A stretch of 64,000 nt of DNA, from contig CM035352.1 of assembly GCA_020137815.1 (NCBI GenBank), positions 1,962,529 to 2,026,528 on the forward strand. The letters are read 5' to 3'. Made by a program: the position numbers and the translations under genes. The DNA is from Hormiphora californensis (lineage: Eukaryota; Ctenophora; Tentaculata; Cydippida; Pleurobrachiidae). This document shows positions 21,742 to 32,409 of the stretch, piece by piece. The notes under the pieces were generated by a model, which was not told where the DNA came from, did no database searches, and saw nothing but the letters and a program-made list of their open reading frames with translations. Numbering within the stretch: position 1 is the first letter of the stretch; each line of letters begins with the position of its first letter.

Positions 21742-22668
21742 TCACCTACTCTCCTTATTAAAAAGCTCAGTTTTAGAGGGAAACAAATGGCTAACTTCCA
21801 CTAGCAACTTTAAATCTCCAAGGCCAAAACTATCAGGTGTCCTCTCTAAGCTCAAGCCGATACCCTCAAACTCTCGGACAAAGTCTCTTTCGTTCTCAGG
21901 AGTTAGAACACCTCTCCTTGCCAGGACCTGCCACAACTCCTTTTCTCCGTAATAAGTTATACAGCTGATAATGTCTTCTAGCCGCTCCAGAGAGATATCC
22001 AACACAGGGAGAACACGGGGTCTGAGCTTGACAACTTGGGCATTAGAAGAGGCATTGGTTGTGAAGCAATGAGAAGGAATGACTGGTCCTAGTTCAGTGT
22101 GAAAGTAGTTGCTAACCACGACATCAAATGGTTTTCCAGGTATGCTAGTATTTCCACACATCCGGTTGGCACGTTGCTCGGCAAAATATCCGCTGATCAA
22201 CACAGGCTGGTATGAGAACAGTTGCGTGGTGTTAGTATAGTCACGAATCAACTGGTCCAGATAGAAAAAGTTTTGGTAGAAGTTAGCGAAACCCAGGGTC
22301 ACAATTAGACGTTCATCCGGTGTTTTTCCGGCATACTCGGCGTGAAAGTCCATGAAATGTGGGTTGCCATGTTTGATAGAAAACTGTGGATGCAGCTGCT
22401 TAATTTTAATCAGGTGGCTGATGCATTCGCGGTTAAACTCAACAGCCAACAACTTTTTGACATTTCGCTTTAGCAACTCGACTGATAATTGGCCAAATCC
22501 AGCGCCTAGTTCACAAACATTATCAGCTGGGTTAGGATCAATAAAGTTAACAATACTCTCTGCTGCTCCGTTATCAGTTAGAAACGATGAGATACCGACA
22601 CTGGATTCACGTGTGACAAGGGAAGCTCTTACTATGTCACTTTTCCGGGGAAAACGGGGAAACTTCAT
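21742..22668 (-). CDS. KsgA/Dim1/TFBM-type rRNA adenine dimethyltransferase-like protein (TFB2M-like), arm A copy
   Basis: From the first in-frame ATG (22668) the protein is 308 residues. The frame is open for 48 more codons upstream (to 22812) without an ATG, so an upstream exon is possible. Residues ~50-60 form SAM motif I, NVCELGAGFGQ, followed by LLAVEFNRECISHLIKI (motif II acidic residue), as in rRNA adenine dimethylases and the mitochondrial factors TFB1M/TFB2M. The substrate motif expected as NLPY/NPPF is not evident; the nearest equivalent is DVVVSNYFHTELG. The divergence fits TFB2M, the mitochondrial transcription factor derived from a dimethylase, better than KsgA. An inverted, frame-broken copy lies at 27013-28060. 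Confidence 0.65.
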   Translation of the reverse strand: MKFPRFPRKSDIVRASLVTRESSVGISSFLTDNGAAESIVNFIDPNPADNVCELGAGFGQLSVELLKRNVKKLLAVEFNRECISHLIKIKQLHPQFSIKHGNPHFMDFHAEYAGKTPDERLIVTLGFANFYQNFFYLDQLIRDYTNTTQLFSYQPVLISGYFAEQRANRMCGNTSIPGKPFDVVVSNYFHTELGPVIPSHCFTTNASSNAQVVKLRPRVLPVLDISLERLEDIISCITYYGEKELWQVLARRGVLTPENERDFVREFEGIGLSLERTPDSFGLGDLKLLVEVSHLFPSKTELFNKESR

Positions 22669-22868
22669 ACCACTAACTGCTATGGAGTGAATTGAATCAT
22701 GTAGAAACAAGTCTTTTGTTTGGCAAAAAAAACAAAAAATAGCTGGAATTAATAAACGTGGATACGAGTTTCTTGGCTGTCGAAACGGGTTAAAAAGTTT
22801 AAGTTTATGCACAACTTATCACCAAGTCACACAAACTCAAAGCTGCCCGCAGCCCGTTAGGGTCAGGT

Positions 22869-23950
22869 TAGGGCTATTTTTGGGGTTAATGGTTTGTAAT
22901 ATCGATTATTTCACCCCTTCCTTATTTCGTTATTCTTAACCTTGAAAAACCGTGAGTGGCGACACTTTAAACGCCCAGATTTTCTCAAAACGCCCAGATT
23001 TTCTCAAAAACGTTCTTGTGGAAACAGTGGTAACCAAATTTGTCCTAAAAGGCCTTGCAGCTAAAGATAATATATCAGCTAAACTACTACAAATTGAAGC
23101 GGAACAAAATCATGTGTTCTTCTGGCAGATTGCTGCTACCAAAAGATATTTGGTTTGGAAGTCGACTCAACTAGACGGTGTCCAGATCCAGGATTCTAAC
23201 AGAGATTCAATCAGAACTATTAACTTGGGAAGTTTAGAGCCGGACACTTTCCTGTACTCAAAAGAGGAAATGAGACAGTACACATGTAGTTTATGGGACC
23301 GGTCACTCAAATCATCGATTAACCATTTGACTCGAGATGACCCTTTCAGCATACTTCCTATTCACTCTCAAGAAGAACTCGCCAACCTTATCAACTCAGA
23401 GGCCATTTTGGATTTCCCCATAGTTCCAAGAAACATGTCCCGACAGAACTCATCTCAGGTCTTAGACTTTGTACATGGCAGATCCTTACGTTTTCAAGAC
23501 TTCAGCTTCAGTTACCTGAGATACGAGCGATCACTTACAGTTCCCAATTGTCTTGAATGTGGCCAACTCCCAGATTCAACATTCCACAAGTTGTTTGAAT
23601 GTTCTGCGATAAAAGATGTGGAAGGGCCCCGTGAGGAACTAAGGGTGATATCTTCTTATGAAATGAACTTCCATCTTCCACTAATTTTCTCCAAAGACAA
23701 GCAGGTAAAATCGAACTTTAGAAAGCTAGTAAGAGCTGTAATAGAATAATCTTTATTTGGGGATCAACTGCTTGTGTAATGGGTTTATATTCTAATCAAT
23801 TGTAAATGTATAACTGACCAACACGAGACGTACACACTGTGTACGAATCGCACTCCATGGAGTGAATTTTTAACTAACTTATTTAATCAATTTACAATAT
23901 ATTTTAATCACAATCCATATAATAATTTCCAAAATGTTAGTCCGATAATT
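22869..23950 (+). mobile_element. 5'-truncated LINE-like retrotransposon, 3' end
   Basis: Arm A homology stops where this sequence starts. The first ~140 bp match 42475-42870 (TTAGGGCTATTTTTGGGGT, then ATCGATTATTTCACCCC). The coding part (22952-23749, 265 residues) ends in a cysteine/histidine knuckle CLECGQLPDSTFHKLFEC, typical of the C-terminus of non-LTR retrotransposon ORF2. No reverse transcriptase core remains. The 3' boundary is unclear; AT-rich sequence follows the stop. Confidence 0.6.
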
Positions 23951-24984
23951 GTTTTCTCCCTACTCCTCCTACAGTTTTTGAGCTAGACCCCTGAAAATTT
24001 GTACACTGGTACTTTGGACCAAGGCGGGTGTAAGTACGGGCTCAGATTTTTGATCCGATCTTTACAACAGTGACGTCACGGGGTGACGTCATTGCGCCAA
24101 AAATACTTACATTTTTTCAAACGCTTCTAAGACCCTGAAAACGGCTCTAAATCAAAAAACTAACGCAATAGTGGGGAAAGAGAATCGTTTGAACTTCATT
24201 TTACATGATAGCGATTTCCCGTAACTCAATGTTTAAGGGTCGTAAATCGCGTCGGGAAAGTTAAAAATGCCAAAAATACGATATTTTTCACCGTAGCCAC
24301 CCAAAATCTTATCCAATCGATATGAAACTTGGTCGTTATGTGAACTTTAATGTCCTTTGGCCAGGGGTTCCCGGAAAACGGATTGGCAAGATGAGAACTG
24401 ACCGGAGTTCTTATGGAGGCCCGAAAACGTGTTCCGACGCGCACCCTGCGGCGCGAAATTTAGTGTGCGACGCGCACCGAGTTTAAAAATTTCAGTCAAG
24501 CCGCTCAAAAAATTGAAAAAAAAATTTGTCTGCGAGAGTTCCCTAACCTTTTTATTTGACTTACGGCATGTCTGTCATCAAAATTAAGTGTGCGACGCGC
24601 ACCCAGTTTTGGATTTACAGTCCACCCGCTGAAAAAGCTGAAAAAATTTTTGTGGACAAAAGTTCCCAAACCTATTTTATTTGACTTACGGCATGTCTGT
24701 GATCGAAAATAAGTATATTTGAGACTACCAAGTTGGATGATAGTGGAGTAAAAACCCTAGTAAAGGTCACGCGCCCATTTCTGGTGAAAATGGGCCCATT
24801 TACGTCCATTAATGGGCCCATTAACAACAAAATGGGCCCATTTTCGCTGAATGCGCCCATAAATGGGCCCATTTTCGCTGACATTTAGAACGCGCAAATG
24901 TAAAGCCGCGCATTTTGGCCAACTTGTCGTCCAAAGCTGAGCCTGAAAGTCGCGTTGGATACACGGCAACGGTTACCACAATGC
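23951..24984. other. Spacer of palindrome, non-coding, with local duplications
   Basis: No gene is visible. A ~120-bp unit containing TTTATTTGACTTACGGCATG is duplicated (about 24470-24590 and 24595-24710). Positions 24770-24885 hold eight or so GGGCCCATT or GCGCCCATT words in both orientations. The block at 24890-24915 (AAGCCGCGCATTTTG) resembles 42945-42965 and 43650-43670. Confidence 0.6.
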
Positions 24985-25975
24985 GAGGAACCTTCTGTGA
25001 AACATATCACCTTCCCTTTCTAGCCCTATCGCCAATTGCTACCCCATTTCCCGTGCTGTAAACCTTCTGTAAAACATCTCACCTTCCCTTTCTAGCCCTC
25101 TCGCCAATTGCTACCCGGTACCCCCTTTCCCGTACTGTAAACCTTCTGTGAAACATCTCACCTTCCCTTTCTAGCCTTTTCGCCAATTGCTACCCCCTTT
25201 CCCGTGCTGTAAACCTTTTATAAAACATCTCACCTCCCCTTTCTAGCCTTTTCGCCAATTGCTACCCCATTTCCCGTGCTGTAAACCTTCTGTGAAACAT
25301 CTCACCTTCCCTTTCCAGCCCTATCGCCAATTGCTACCCCCTTTCCCGTGCTGTAAACCTTCTATGAAACATCTCACCTTCCCTTTCTAGCCTTTTCGCC
25401 AATTGCTACCCCCTTTCCCGTGCTGTAAACCTTTTATAAAACATCTCACCTCCCCTTTCTAGCCTTTTCGCCAATTGCTACCCCATTTCCCGTGCTGTAA
25501 ACCTTCTGTGAAACATCTCACCTTCCCTTTCCAGCCCTATCGCCAATTGCTACCCCCCTTTCCCGTACTGTAAACCTTCTGTGAAACATCTCACCTTCCT
25601 TTTCTAGCACTATCGCCAATTGCTACCCCATTTCCCGTGCTGTAAACCTTCTGTAAAACATCTCACCTTCCCTTTCTAGCCCTCTCGCCAATTGCTACCC
25701 GGTACCCCCTTTCCCGTACTGTAAACCTTCTGTGAAACATCTCACCTTCCCTTTCCAGCCCTATCGCCAATTGCTACCCCCTTTCCCGTGCTGTAAACCT
25801 TCTGTGAAACATCTCACCTTCCCTTTCCAGCCCTATCGCCAATTGCTACCCCCTTTCCCGTGCTGTAAACCTTCTATGAAACATCTCACCTTCCCTTTCT
25901 AGCCTTTTCGCCAATTGCTACCCCCTTTCCCGTGCTGTAAACCTTTTATAAAACATCTCACCTCCCCTTTCTAGG
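24985..25975. repeat. Satellite, 13 monomers of ~73 bp with higher-order pattern
   Basis: The motif GCCAATTGCTACC occurs 13 times at ~73-bp spacing, with CCCGTGCTGTAAACC and ACATCTCACCTTCCC in each unit. A variant monomer with CTACCCGGTACC recurs after 584 bp (25117 and 25701), eight monomers apart, and the monomers between repeat in the same variant order, showing a higher-order repeat. Confidence 0.93.
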
Positions 25976-26200
25976 GTTCCACACTTACATACCAACAACC
26001 TCCATACCAACATCCCCCATACCACATAGGTATGGAGGGTGTTGGTATGGAAGCGTTTTGTGAGGTTCAGTGACCTCCATACCAACTCATAGATTATATT
26101 TAGAGAGTTGGTATGGAGGGTATTAAAGTCTCTATAACGCTTCCATACCAACTCGATGCAGCCATACAAACTTGTGAAAATCCTTGATATCTGGGTGTAT
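25976..26200. repeat. Cluster of GTTGGTATGGAGG inverted repeats
   Basis: CCATACCAAC and its reverse complement alternate at least eight times across 225 bp, forming several nested hairpins (e.g. CTCCATACCAAC near 26010 with GTTGGTATGG near 26041). Confidence 0.85.
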
Positions 26201-26973
26201 GGCACTGTCAATTAGAGCTGGCCCGATGTACGATTCAATTACACGATTCATATATCACGATACGGAATTCAAGTGGCTTAGCTTTGGGTGGGGTGTGCCT
26301 TTCACGTACTGTGTGTGTTTAGTTAAATGCAATACAAACGTAAGATATCACTGTGGTCTGTGTCTTACCCTCAACCAACAGCCAACAATTCCTATAACAG
26401 TGGCCTAGGAATGTGGCTCCGATGTAGCTCTTACCGATACAGCTGGTGCACTGTGCAAATAACCTTTTATGCCAGGTTTTTCTATCGGCGGTTCAGCCTA
26501 GTGGAAGACGTGTTGTAATACGTATTGCATCTTGTCACTACCTCTATCACAAGAGAAGTTGGTAGTACCAACACCCTCATGCCACACTCAACCCAACCCT
26601 TTAGGGTCTAAACCCCAAACCCCTCCGAAACCTCCATCTAAACCACCTAAACCCATCCTAAACATCACCCATCAAATCTGAACAGAAGTAAATCACCAAG
26701 ATATAGTATGTACATAACTACATAGTGAGGAAGTTTTGTTTTCTCCTTCCGGCTGGACAAATGAGTAGACGTAGATTTTATTGTAGAATAACGCTATCAA
26801 TTTCGGCGCACAGCACCATCTTCAGGCTATAATATACGGAATACACATGTTAGAAAAACTGTACACATACCAATCGTAAAATAAAAATTACTGGAAAATT
26901 CTAAAGCTAAGCTAATTTAGTGAAATAGTAAAAAGTTGAAAACTAGCGGATGAATTATAAAACAAAGTAAGTT
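26201..26973. other. Spacer next to arm B, no gene seen
   Basis: About 770 bp between the inverted-repeat cluster and the inner end of arm B. Contains CCCTAAACCC-like patches (26590-26660) and AT-rich DNA. I see no supported gene. Confidence 0.4.
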
Positions 26974-27012
26974 ACCTGACCCTAACGTTCGGCGCTTTGA
27001 GTTTGTGTGACT

Positions 27013-28060
27013 TGGTGATAATGTGTCATAAACTTAAACTTTTTAACCCGTTTCGACAGCCAAGAAACCGTATCCACGTTTATTATTCCAGCTATTTTTT
27101 TTTTTTGCCAAACAAAAGACTTGTTTCTACATGTTCAATTCACTCCATAGCAGTTAGTGTATGAAGTTTCCCCGTTTTCCCCGGAAAAGTGACATAGTAA
27201 GAGCTTCCCTTGTCACACGTAATCCAGGTCGGTATCTCATCGTTTCTAACTGATAAGGGAGCAGCAGAGAGTAGTTAACTTTATTGATCCTAACCCAGCT
27301 GATAAGTTTTGTGAACTAGGCGCTGGATTTGCCAATTATCAGTCGAGTTGCTAAAGCGAATGTCAAAAGTTGTTGGCTGTTGAGTTTAACCGCGAATGCA
27401 TCAGCCACCTGATTAAAATTAAGCAGCTGCATCCACAGTTTTCTATCAAACATGGCAACCCACATTTCATGGACTTTCACGCCAGTATGCCGGAAAACAC
27501 CGGATGAACGTCTAATTGTGACCCTGGGTTTCGCTAACTTCTCCAAAACTTTTTCTATCTGGACCAGTTGATTCGTGACTATACTAACACCACGCAACTG
27601 TTCTCATACCAGCCTGTGTGTATCAGCGGATATTTTGCCGAGCAACGTGCCAACCGGATGTGTGAAAATACAGCATACCTGGAAAACCATTTGATGTCGT
27701 GGTTAGCAACTACTTCCACACCGAATTAGGACCAGTCATTCCTGCTCATTGCTTCACAACCAATGCCTCTTCTAATGCCCAAGTTGTAAAGCTCAGACCC
27801 CGTGTTCTCCCTGTTTTGGATATCTCTCTGGAGCGCTAGAAGACATTATCAGCTGTATAACTTATTACGGGAGAAAGGAGTTGTGGCAGGTCCTGGAAGG
27901 AGAGGTGTTCTAACTCCTGAGAACGAAAAGGACTTTGTCGGAGTTTGAGGGTATCGCTTGAGCTTAGAGAGGACACCTGATAGTTTTGGCCTGGAGATTA
28001 AAGTTGCTAGTGGAAGTTAGCATTTGTTTCCCTCTAAACTGAGCTTTTTAATAAGGAGAG
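27013..28060 (+). pseudogene. TFBM-type methyltransferase, arm B copy (frame-broken)
   Basis: The mirrored copy of 21742-22812 matches along its full length, but the frame is interrupted by many single-base indels (e.g. the region of motif I at 27300-27320 reads CGCTGGATTTGCC instead of CGCTGGATTTGGCC). No open frame longer than ~90 codons remains. Confidence 0.8.
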
Positions 28061-28217
28061 TAGGTGACGATATCTTTTTTATTGTTATGTACCGTTTTTA
28101 AATGTCTATCATTGTGTTTTATAATTATAGTTTTATAATAGTCTGCAGACTTGAAAATTGTATATTATATGTCGCAACAATACTTCTGACTTCCCAATTC
28201 CCAAATAGCTACTAAAC

Positions 28218-28742
28218 ATGAACGGAAGTGTGAGTGACACACGGTGGAAATGTGACGGGACCTGCAACAGCAAGCACCTCAACCTCCACCAACATTGAAT
28301 TTACCACACAGTTCATCTGATGAAGGATTGGAGTGGCTGACCTTCACTCTACTTCTGCACAGAGTAACAAAGCTAAGAAGAAAGAAAAACACACGGCTAG
28401 AACCAGAGTATATAGTGAATAGTTTGATAAATCTGAAGCAGTTGAGCGATGTAAAATGCTCGGTATCTGACTGTTAAAAGTGACTGTCGGTTTGAAACTC
28501 ACAGTAACAAGGAGGCCGTTGAAAATGCACTTTATAATGAATGATTTGACGGTCCAATGTATGGTGAAAGGCATATTCGCAGATGCCCTAGTACAGATGA
28601 AGTCTCTTCTTGAGGAGGGGGAGTCTCCGAGTTCCGTGTTTCCCTGGCAACAGAAGGTAGTGAGTGGAGATATCGGGGGAGAGTTATCACATCTGATTAT
28701 CCTGTAAAACTCAGTACCGCTGGCACCACAGCACCGATCTAA
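28218..28742 (+). pseudogene. 182-residue unknown protein, arm B copy (frame-broken)
   Basis: The start ATG is kept (ATGAACGGAAGTGTGAGTGA), and segments such as NDLTVQCMVKGIFADALVQM (near 28540-28600) match the intact arm A copy. Several indels break the frame. Confidence 0.8.
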
Positions 28743-28904
28743 CATTCGTTAGTTACTGTTATTTGTGTTATACGAAGTGCTAGCCCCACTTGAGCCAACA
28801 AACTATTATTGCTTGCTCATCTATAGTACATGATAACTGATAAGCACACTCACGTGCCAACTCATTTACATACCTCATCTTTTGTTTTCTTGGCCATTCT
28901 CTTC

Positions 28905-28907
28905 TCT

Positions 28908-28939
<32 letters not shown>

Positions 28940-28978
28940 CCTCTCGTCCTCTCTCGCCTCTCTCTTCCCTCCTCTCTC

Positions 28979-29009
<31 letters not shown>

Positions 29010-29064
29010 TCTCTCTTCTATCCTCTCTTTTCTTCTCTCCCCTCATCTCTCTTCCTCTCTCTTC

Positions 29065-29095
<31 letters not shown>

Positions 29096-29160
29096 TTTCT
29101 CTCTCTCTCTATCTTCTCTCTCTATCTCTCTCTCTCTCTCTCTTTCTCGTTCTCTCTTCT
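28905..29160 (+). repeat. CT-rich low-complexity tract
   Basis: About 250 bp of CT runs with occasional A or C interruptions, mirroring and exceeding the GA tracts at 20270-20864 in arm A. Confidence 0.95.
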
Positions 29161-29709
29161 CATTTCACGCTCTCACTTCTGCACTACTCTTACGCGTTTA
29201 TCTTCCATCTACCTCTACCTCTACTCTCTGCCTTGTTTGTTGACGTGTTGGCTTATTGTGTACTGTGCGTCATTAGTAGCTACATCACAGTAGCAGCTAA
29301 CAAATGGACCGGGAGGACAAAAATACACAATGATCTGTTCACCAGTGTACAGTCCTTCCATGGTATTACTCCTTATCATCCTACTAACATCACTCTCTTG
29401 TCTCACGACGTCTTACACATTTCAGACAATGCATTGTGTTGTAGGATGCTTATTGTATTGGGGGAACGAGTTATTCGAATTAAATTCTTCTGTTGTGGCA
29501 ATGCCACAGCCCCATAAGCCACCATGTTTTCATAGAATGTTTTGACCTTCTAGGTCAAAACATTTTATATAACGCGATTTTTTGTTTTTGGCCTTTTTCT
29601 GCATCAAATGTTTGTTGTTCTTTGAACTCCAGTTTACCCCTATATTTATCTAAATGACGCCCATTCCTTCTGCAAATTTTATACAGCTGACAATCGATTC
29701 ACTATTAGG

Positions 29710-30310
29710 ATGTCCGACCCACCACCAGAAGTGAACGCCGGAGAAGGGCAACACCCTCCTCCGGCTCAAGGTGCTCCTTCTCAGGGTGCTTATCCCCAAC
29801 CAGTATACTACCTGCGGTTATACATATCTACTTCACCTCAGTGCCTACCCACCCAGGGTTCCTACCACCCAGGGGCTACCCACCTCAGGGTGCCTCCCCT
29901 CAGGCCACCCACCTCAGGGTGCCTACCCACCTCAGGGGGCCCACCCACCTCAGGGTGCCTACCCACCTCAGGGGTCCTACCCACATCCTGGTCTTCAACA
30001 AATGGAAATCGTCCAGCAGCCGGGTCCTCAATCTTCGGAAAAAACGGATGCGATAAGGATGATTTACGGTATCATGCTTTTACTATGGATCTTCAAACTG
30101 GTATTGATTCATTTGTATGAAAAATACGGGATTGAATTATGGAGTGGTATTTTATTACAGAGACTGGATTGTATACTTCGTCGGATTCTTCGTTGCAGTT
30201 TTTGGCATCATTCTGGTTAGTCTACAATTTACTCTATCGTCCGAAACAAATTTCGTTATCACTAACCTCTCTACCACATCATGCATGGATATATGATACA
30301 CCAACAAGAT
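29710..30310 (+). pseudogene. Pro-rich repeat two-TM protein, arm B copy
   Basis: This copy opens with ATG (MSDPPPEVNAGEGQHPPPAQ), continues with CAPSQGAYPQ-like and YPPQG repeats (29830-29990), EIVQQPGPQSSEKT, a hydrophobic IRMIYGIMLLLWIFKLVLI stretch and then DWIVYFVGFF-type sequence in another frame. Indels in the repeat region and before the second TM segment break the frame. Together with arm A a full-length protein can be inferred only at the level of segments. Confidence 0.5.
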
Positions 30311-31099
30311 TGATCCCCAGATTGATTGTATTATGTTCTAACATAATGCTGAATTTCCCTGCCCTATGAAGCTGAGAAGAAAGGAAATCATGGGTACATT
30401 AGCTGTAGCAGCAAAGGGGACACAAAATCCCGATGATTTATATATACAAACAGTATAATAGAACAAATCCTTGTGTTTTAGTAACACTAAATTGCGCGCC
30501 ACGCACAGCCACATTGCGCACTCCAACATTTCCTGAAGACGTGTCAATGACGTGTTTGATGAAGTAGCAGCTCATCACTGTGTGCGTGGCTATACCGTTG
30601 CCCCGCATACCCGGACAAAAAAAGTCCTTACAGTTTCTGTAGTATTTACAAGTTTTCGAATTTTAAACCCTGCTATGCGTTTTTGCAAAGCAAAAAGAGA
30701 TCCCGGGCGGGAAAAATGGCAGGAAAAAAACGTAAATTATAACAAAAATAATTGAAATTAGTAGGCCGGGAAGATTTTCCTATTAATTGAGGTACTTTTG
30801 ACAGCATCATAATCACTTTTGAACACGACATTGTATTCTGCAACATGTCTGTATCCCATGAATGACAAGTTGGCAAAGCTAACTCGAATAATAGGGCAAC
30901 CTTTCCGTCCTACTAATTTCAATTATTCTTGATATATTTATATAATCATTACATACATAACGCAAATGATTATTAGATTTTCAGATTTTTCTTGGAAAAT
31001 ACAAAAAGATTGAACGAAAGAACGTTGTTGTTAACACTATCTTATTGGTGATTATATCACTCATATGGCTCTTACTACTAATCTGTGGGTGAGCGATTT

Positions 31100-31735
31100 G
31101 CTCAACCAGTGCCCACTGCTTTTGTTATGGTGCTGATTTGTATGGTCTTGTTCACACTTCAAAGCAAATGGAAGATAACAGAGATCGGAATTTGTCCTGG
31201 AGTTATTCCTCTGGTTCTTTTGGTGATTGTGACTAGCGTACTGAGTCATTCATATGCATGATGATATGGGACTACAATCACTCAAGCCAAGTCGGTTACA
31301 CCTATAAAATAACATTCAGTCAATTTATAAATGTAAGTAATAAACCAGGGGCCTGACGAACGTGTTGATTGGTTTGGTGATGAAATCCCCTATAATTTTT
31401 TGCAGGCTTCGTTAGCCGCGATGCGCACGGCTAGTGTAGGGGTGACTGTGTCACTAATTGATTGTTGAATTGCTCCATCAGGCAGTAAATGGGCTCTTTT
31501 AGAACAGTCTTTTAAACAAAAACTTTTCAGAACCTGGTGAAAGGACGGAATATTACGCCGAAAATTCTTTTTCTCTTCACTGTTATTTGGCTGTGGATTG
31601 GTTCTCGGCGATTGTTCAGTGTTTACAATGTGAAGGAAGGGCGAGACTACGTGTTTGCCCTTGTAATAATGTATGCTGAACCGGGTATCCAACTATTGGA
31701 GATGTGTTGTCCACAGCCACCAACCTCATCTAATT
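31100..31735 (+). pseudogene. Membrane-protein fragment, unassigned, arm B copy
   Basis: Encodes MVLICMVLFTLQSKWK (from 31126), then GICPGVIPLVLLVIVTSVLS in a shifted frame, and downstream after a TTGCAG acceptor-like site pieces ending CCPQPPTSSN (31735). Matches 17815-18420 inverted. Family unknown. Confidence 0.35.
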
Positions 31736-32409
31736 GACTTCCGACCAATTAACAGGGGATATTTCTGTGTAACCATATTTAATGTACATAATATTAGTTA
31801 TTTGTAGAAACTGGAATGGAATCAACTTAAACTGATTCGATACATTATATACAAAGTAAATAATGACTCTTTTACCTTTTTTTAGTGTTGAGTTCTCTTT
31901 TAAAGTATATTGTGTAAACTTTAATGCATATTATAATGTCTTTATCTAGCAGTTGAATACTAACGAATATTGTGTATTATATAATGTCTTTATCTAACAG
32001 TTGAATACTAACGAATATTGTTGATTTTTCTACCAAGGCTGGTTGGGGTAAAAAACTATGTACTATAATCCCGGAGCATAACTCGGTGAAATTATAAAGT
32101 GGCGGTTCAGATATCTTGCTTGATTAATTCGCATGACAAATTCCTCTCCAGTATAAACGCCCCCCCCCCCCCGATTGACCCAGGGCTAAGTCTTAGCGCA
32201 TTGTGCGTCTTTGACACTCAGCCGAAAATAGAGCACCACTGTTAGTACGCCCATTCTCCACACTCATTCTCCACAAAGCGTGCCCATTTCCACTGCTACG
32301 TTTGGTTTTGTACTAGTAAAATAAGGTCAAAATAAGCAAAGTTATAATTCTTTCTAGCCTAGCTTATAAATTTCTTTTTCATGTTATTGATGATTTTCTG
32401 AATCCTAGA

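Larger units (their letters stand above)
12951..22868. repeat. Arm A of giant imperfect palindrome
   Basis: This arm matches the reverse complement of 26974-38967 from end to end. Gene order (ANKEF1-like, Gln-rich unknown, membrane fragment, Pro-rich two-TM, 182-aa unknown, TFBM-type methyltransferase) is mirrored. The outer edge corresponds to the N gap in arm B; the inner edge stops exactly where LINE-like sequence begins (GGTCAGGT at 22861-22868). Arm A has a private 649-bp MITE (16819-17467) and lacks the 3.35-kb element of arm B. Confidence 0.9.

Noticed and set aside
25000-25970. CRISPR array suggested by regularly spaced repeats
   Set aside because: The units are contiguous satellite monomers with no unique spacers, in a eukaryotic genome.
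28830-29517. Long Leu/Ser-rich open frames in the CT tract
   Set aside because: Low-complexity CT repeats are stop-free in several frames; composition is not protein-like. The same applies to 46414-46989, 47580-48567 and 20562-20897.
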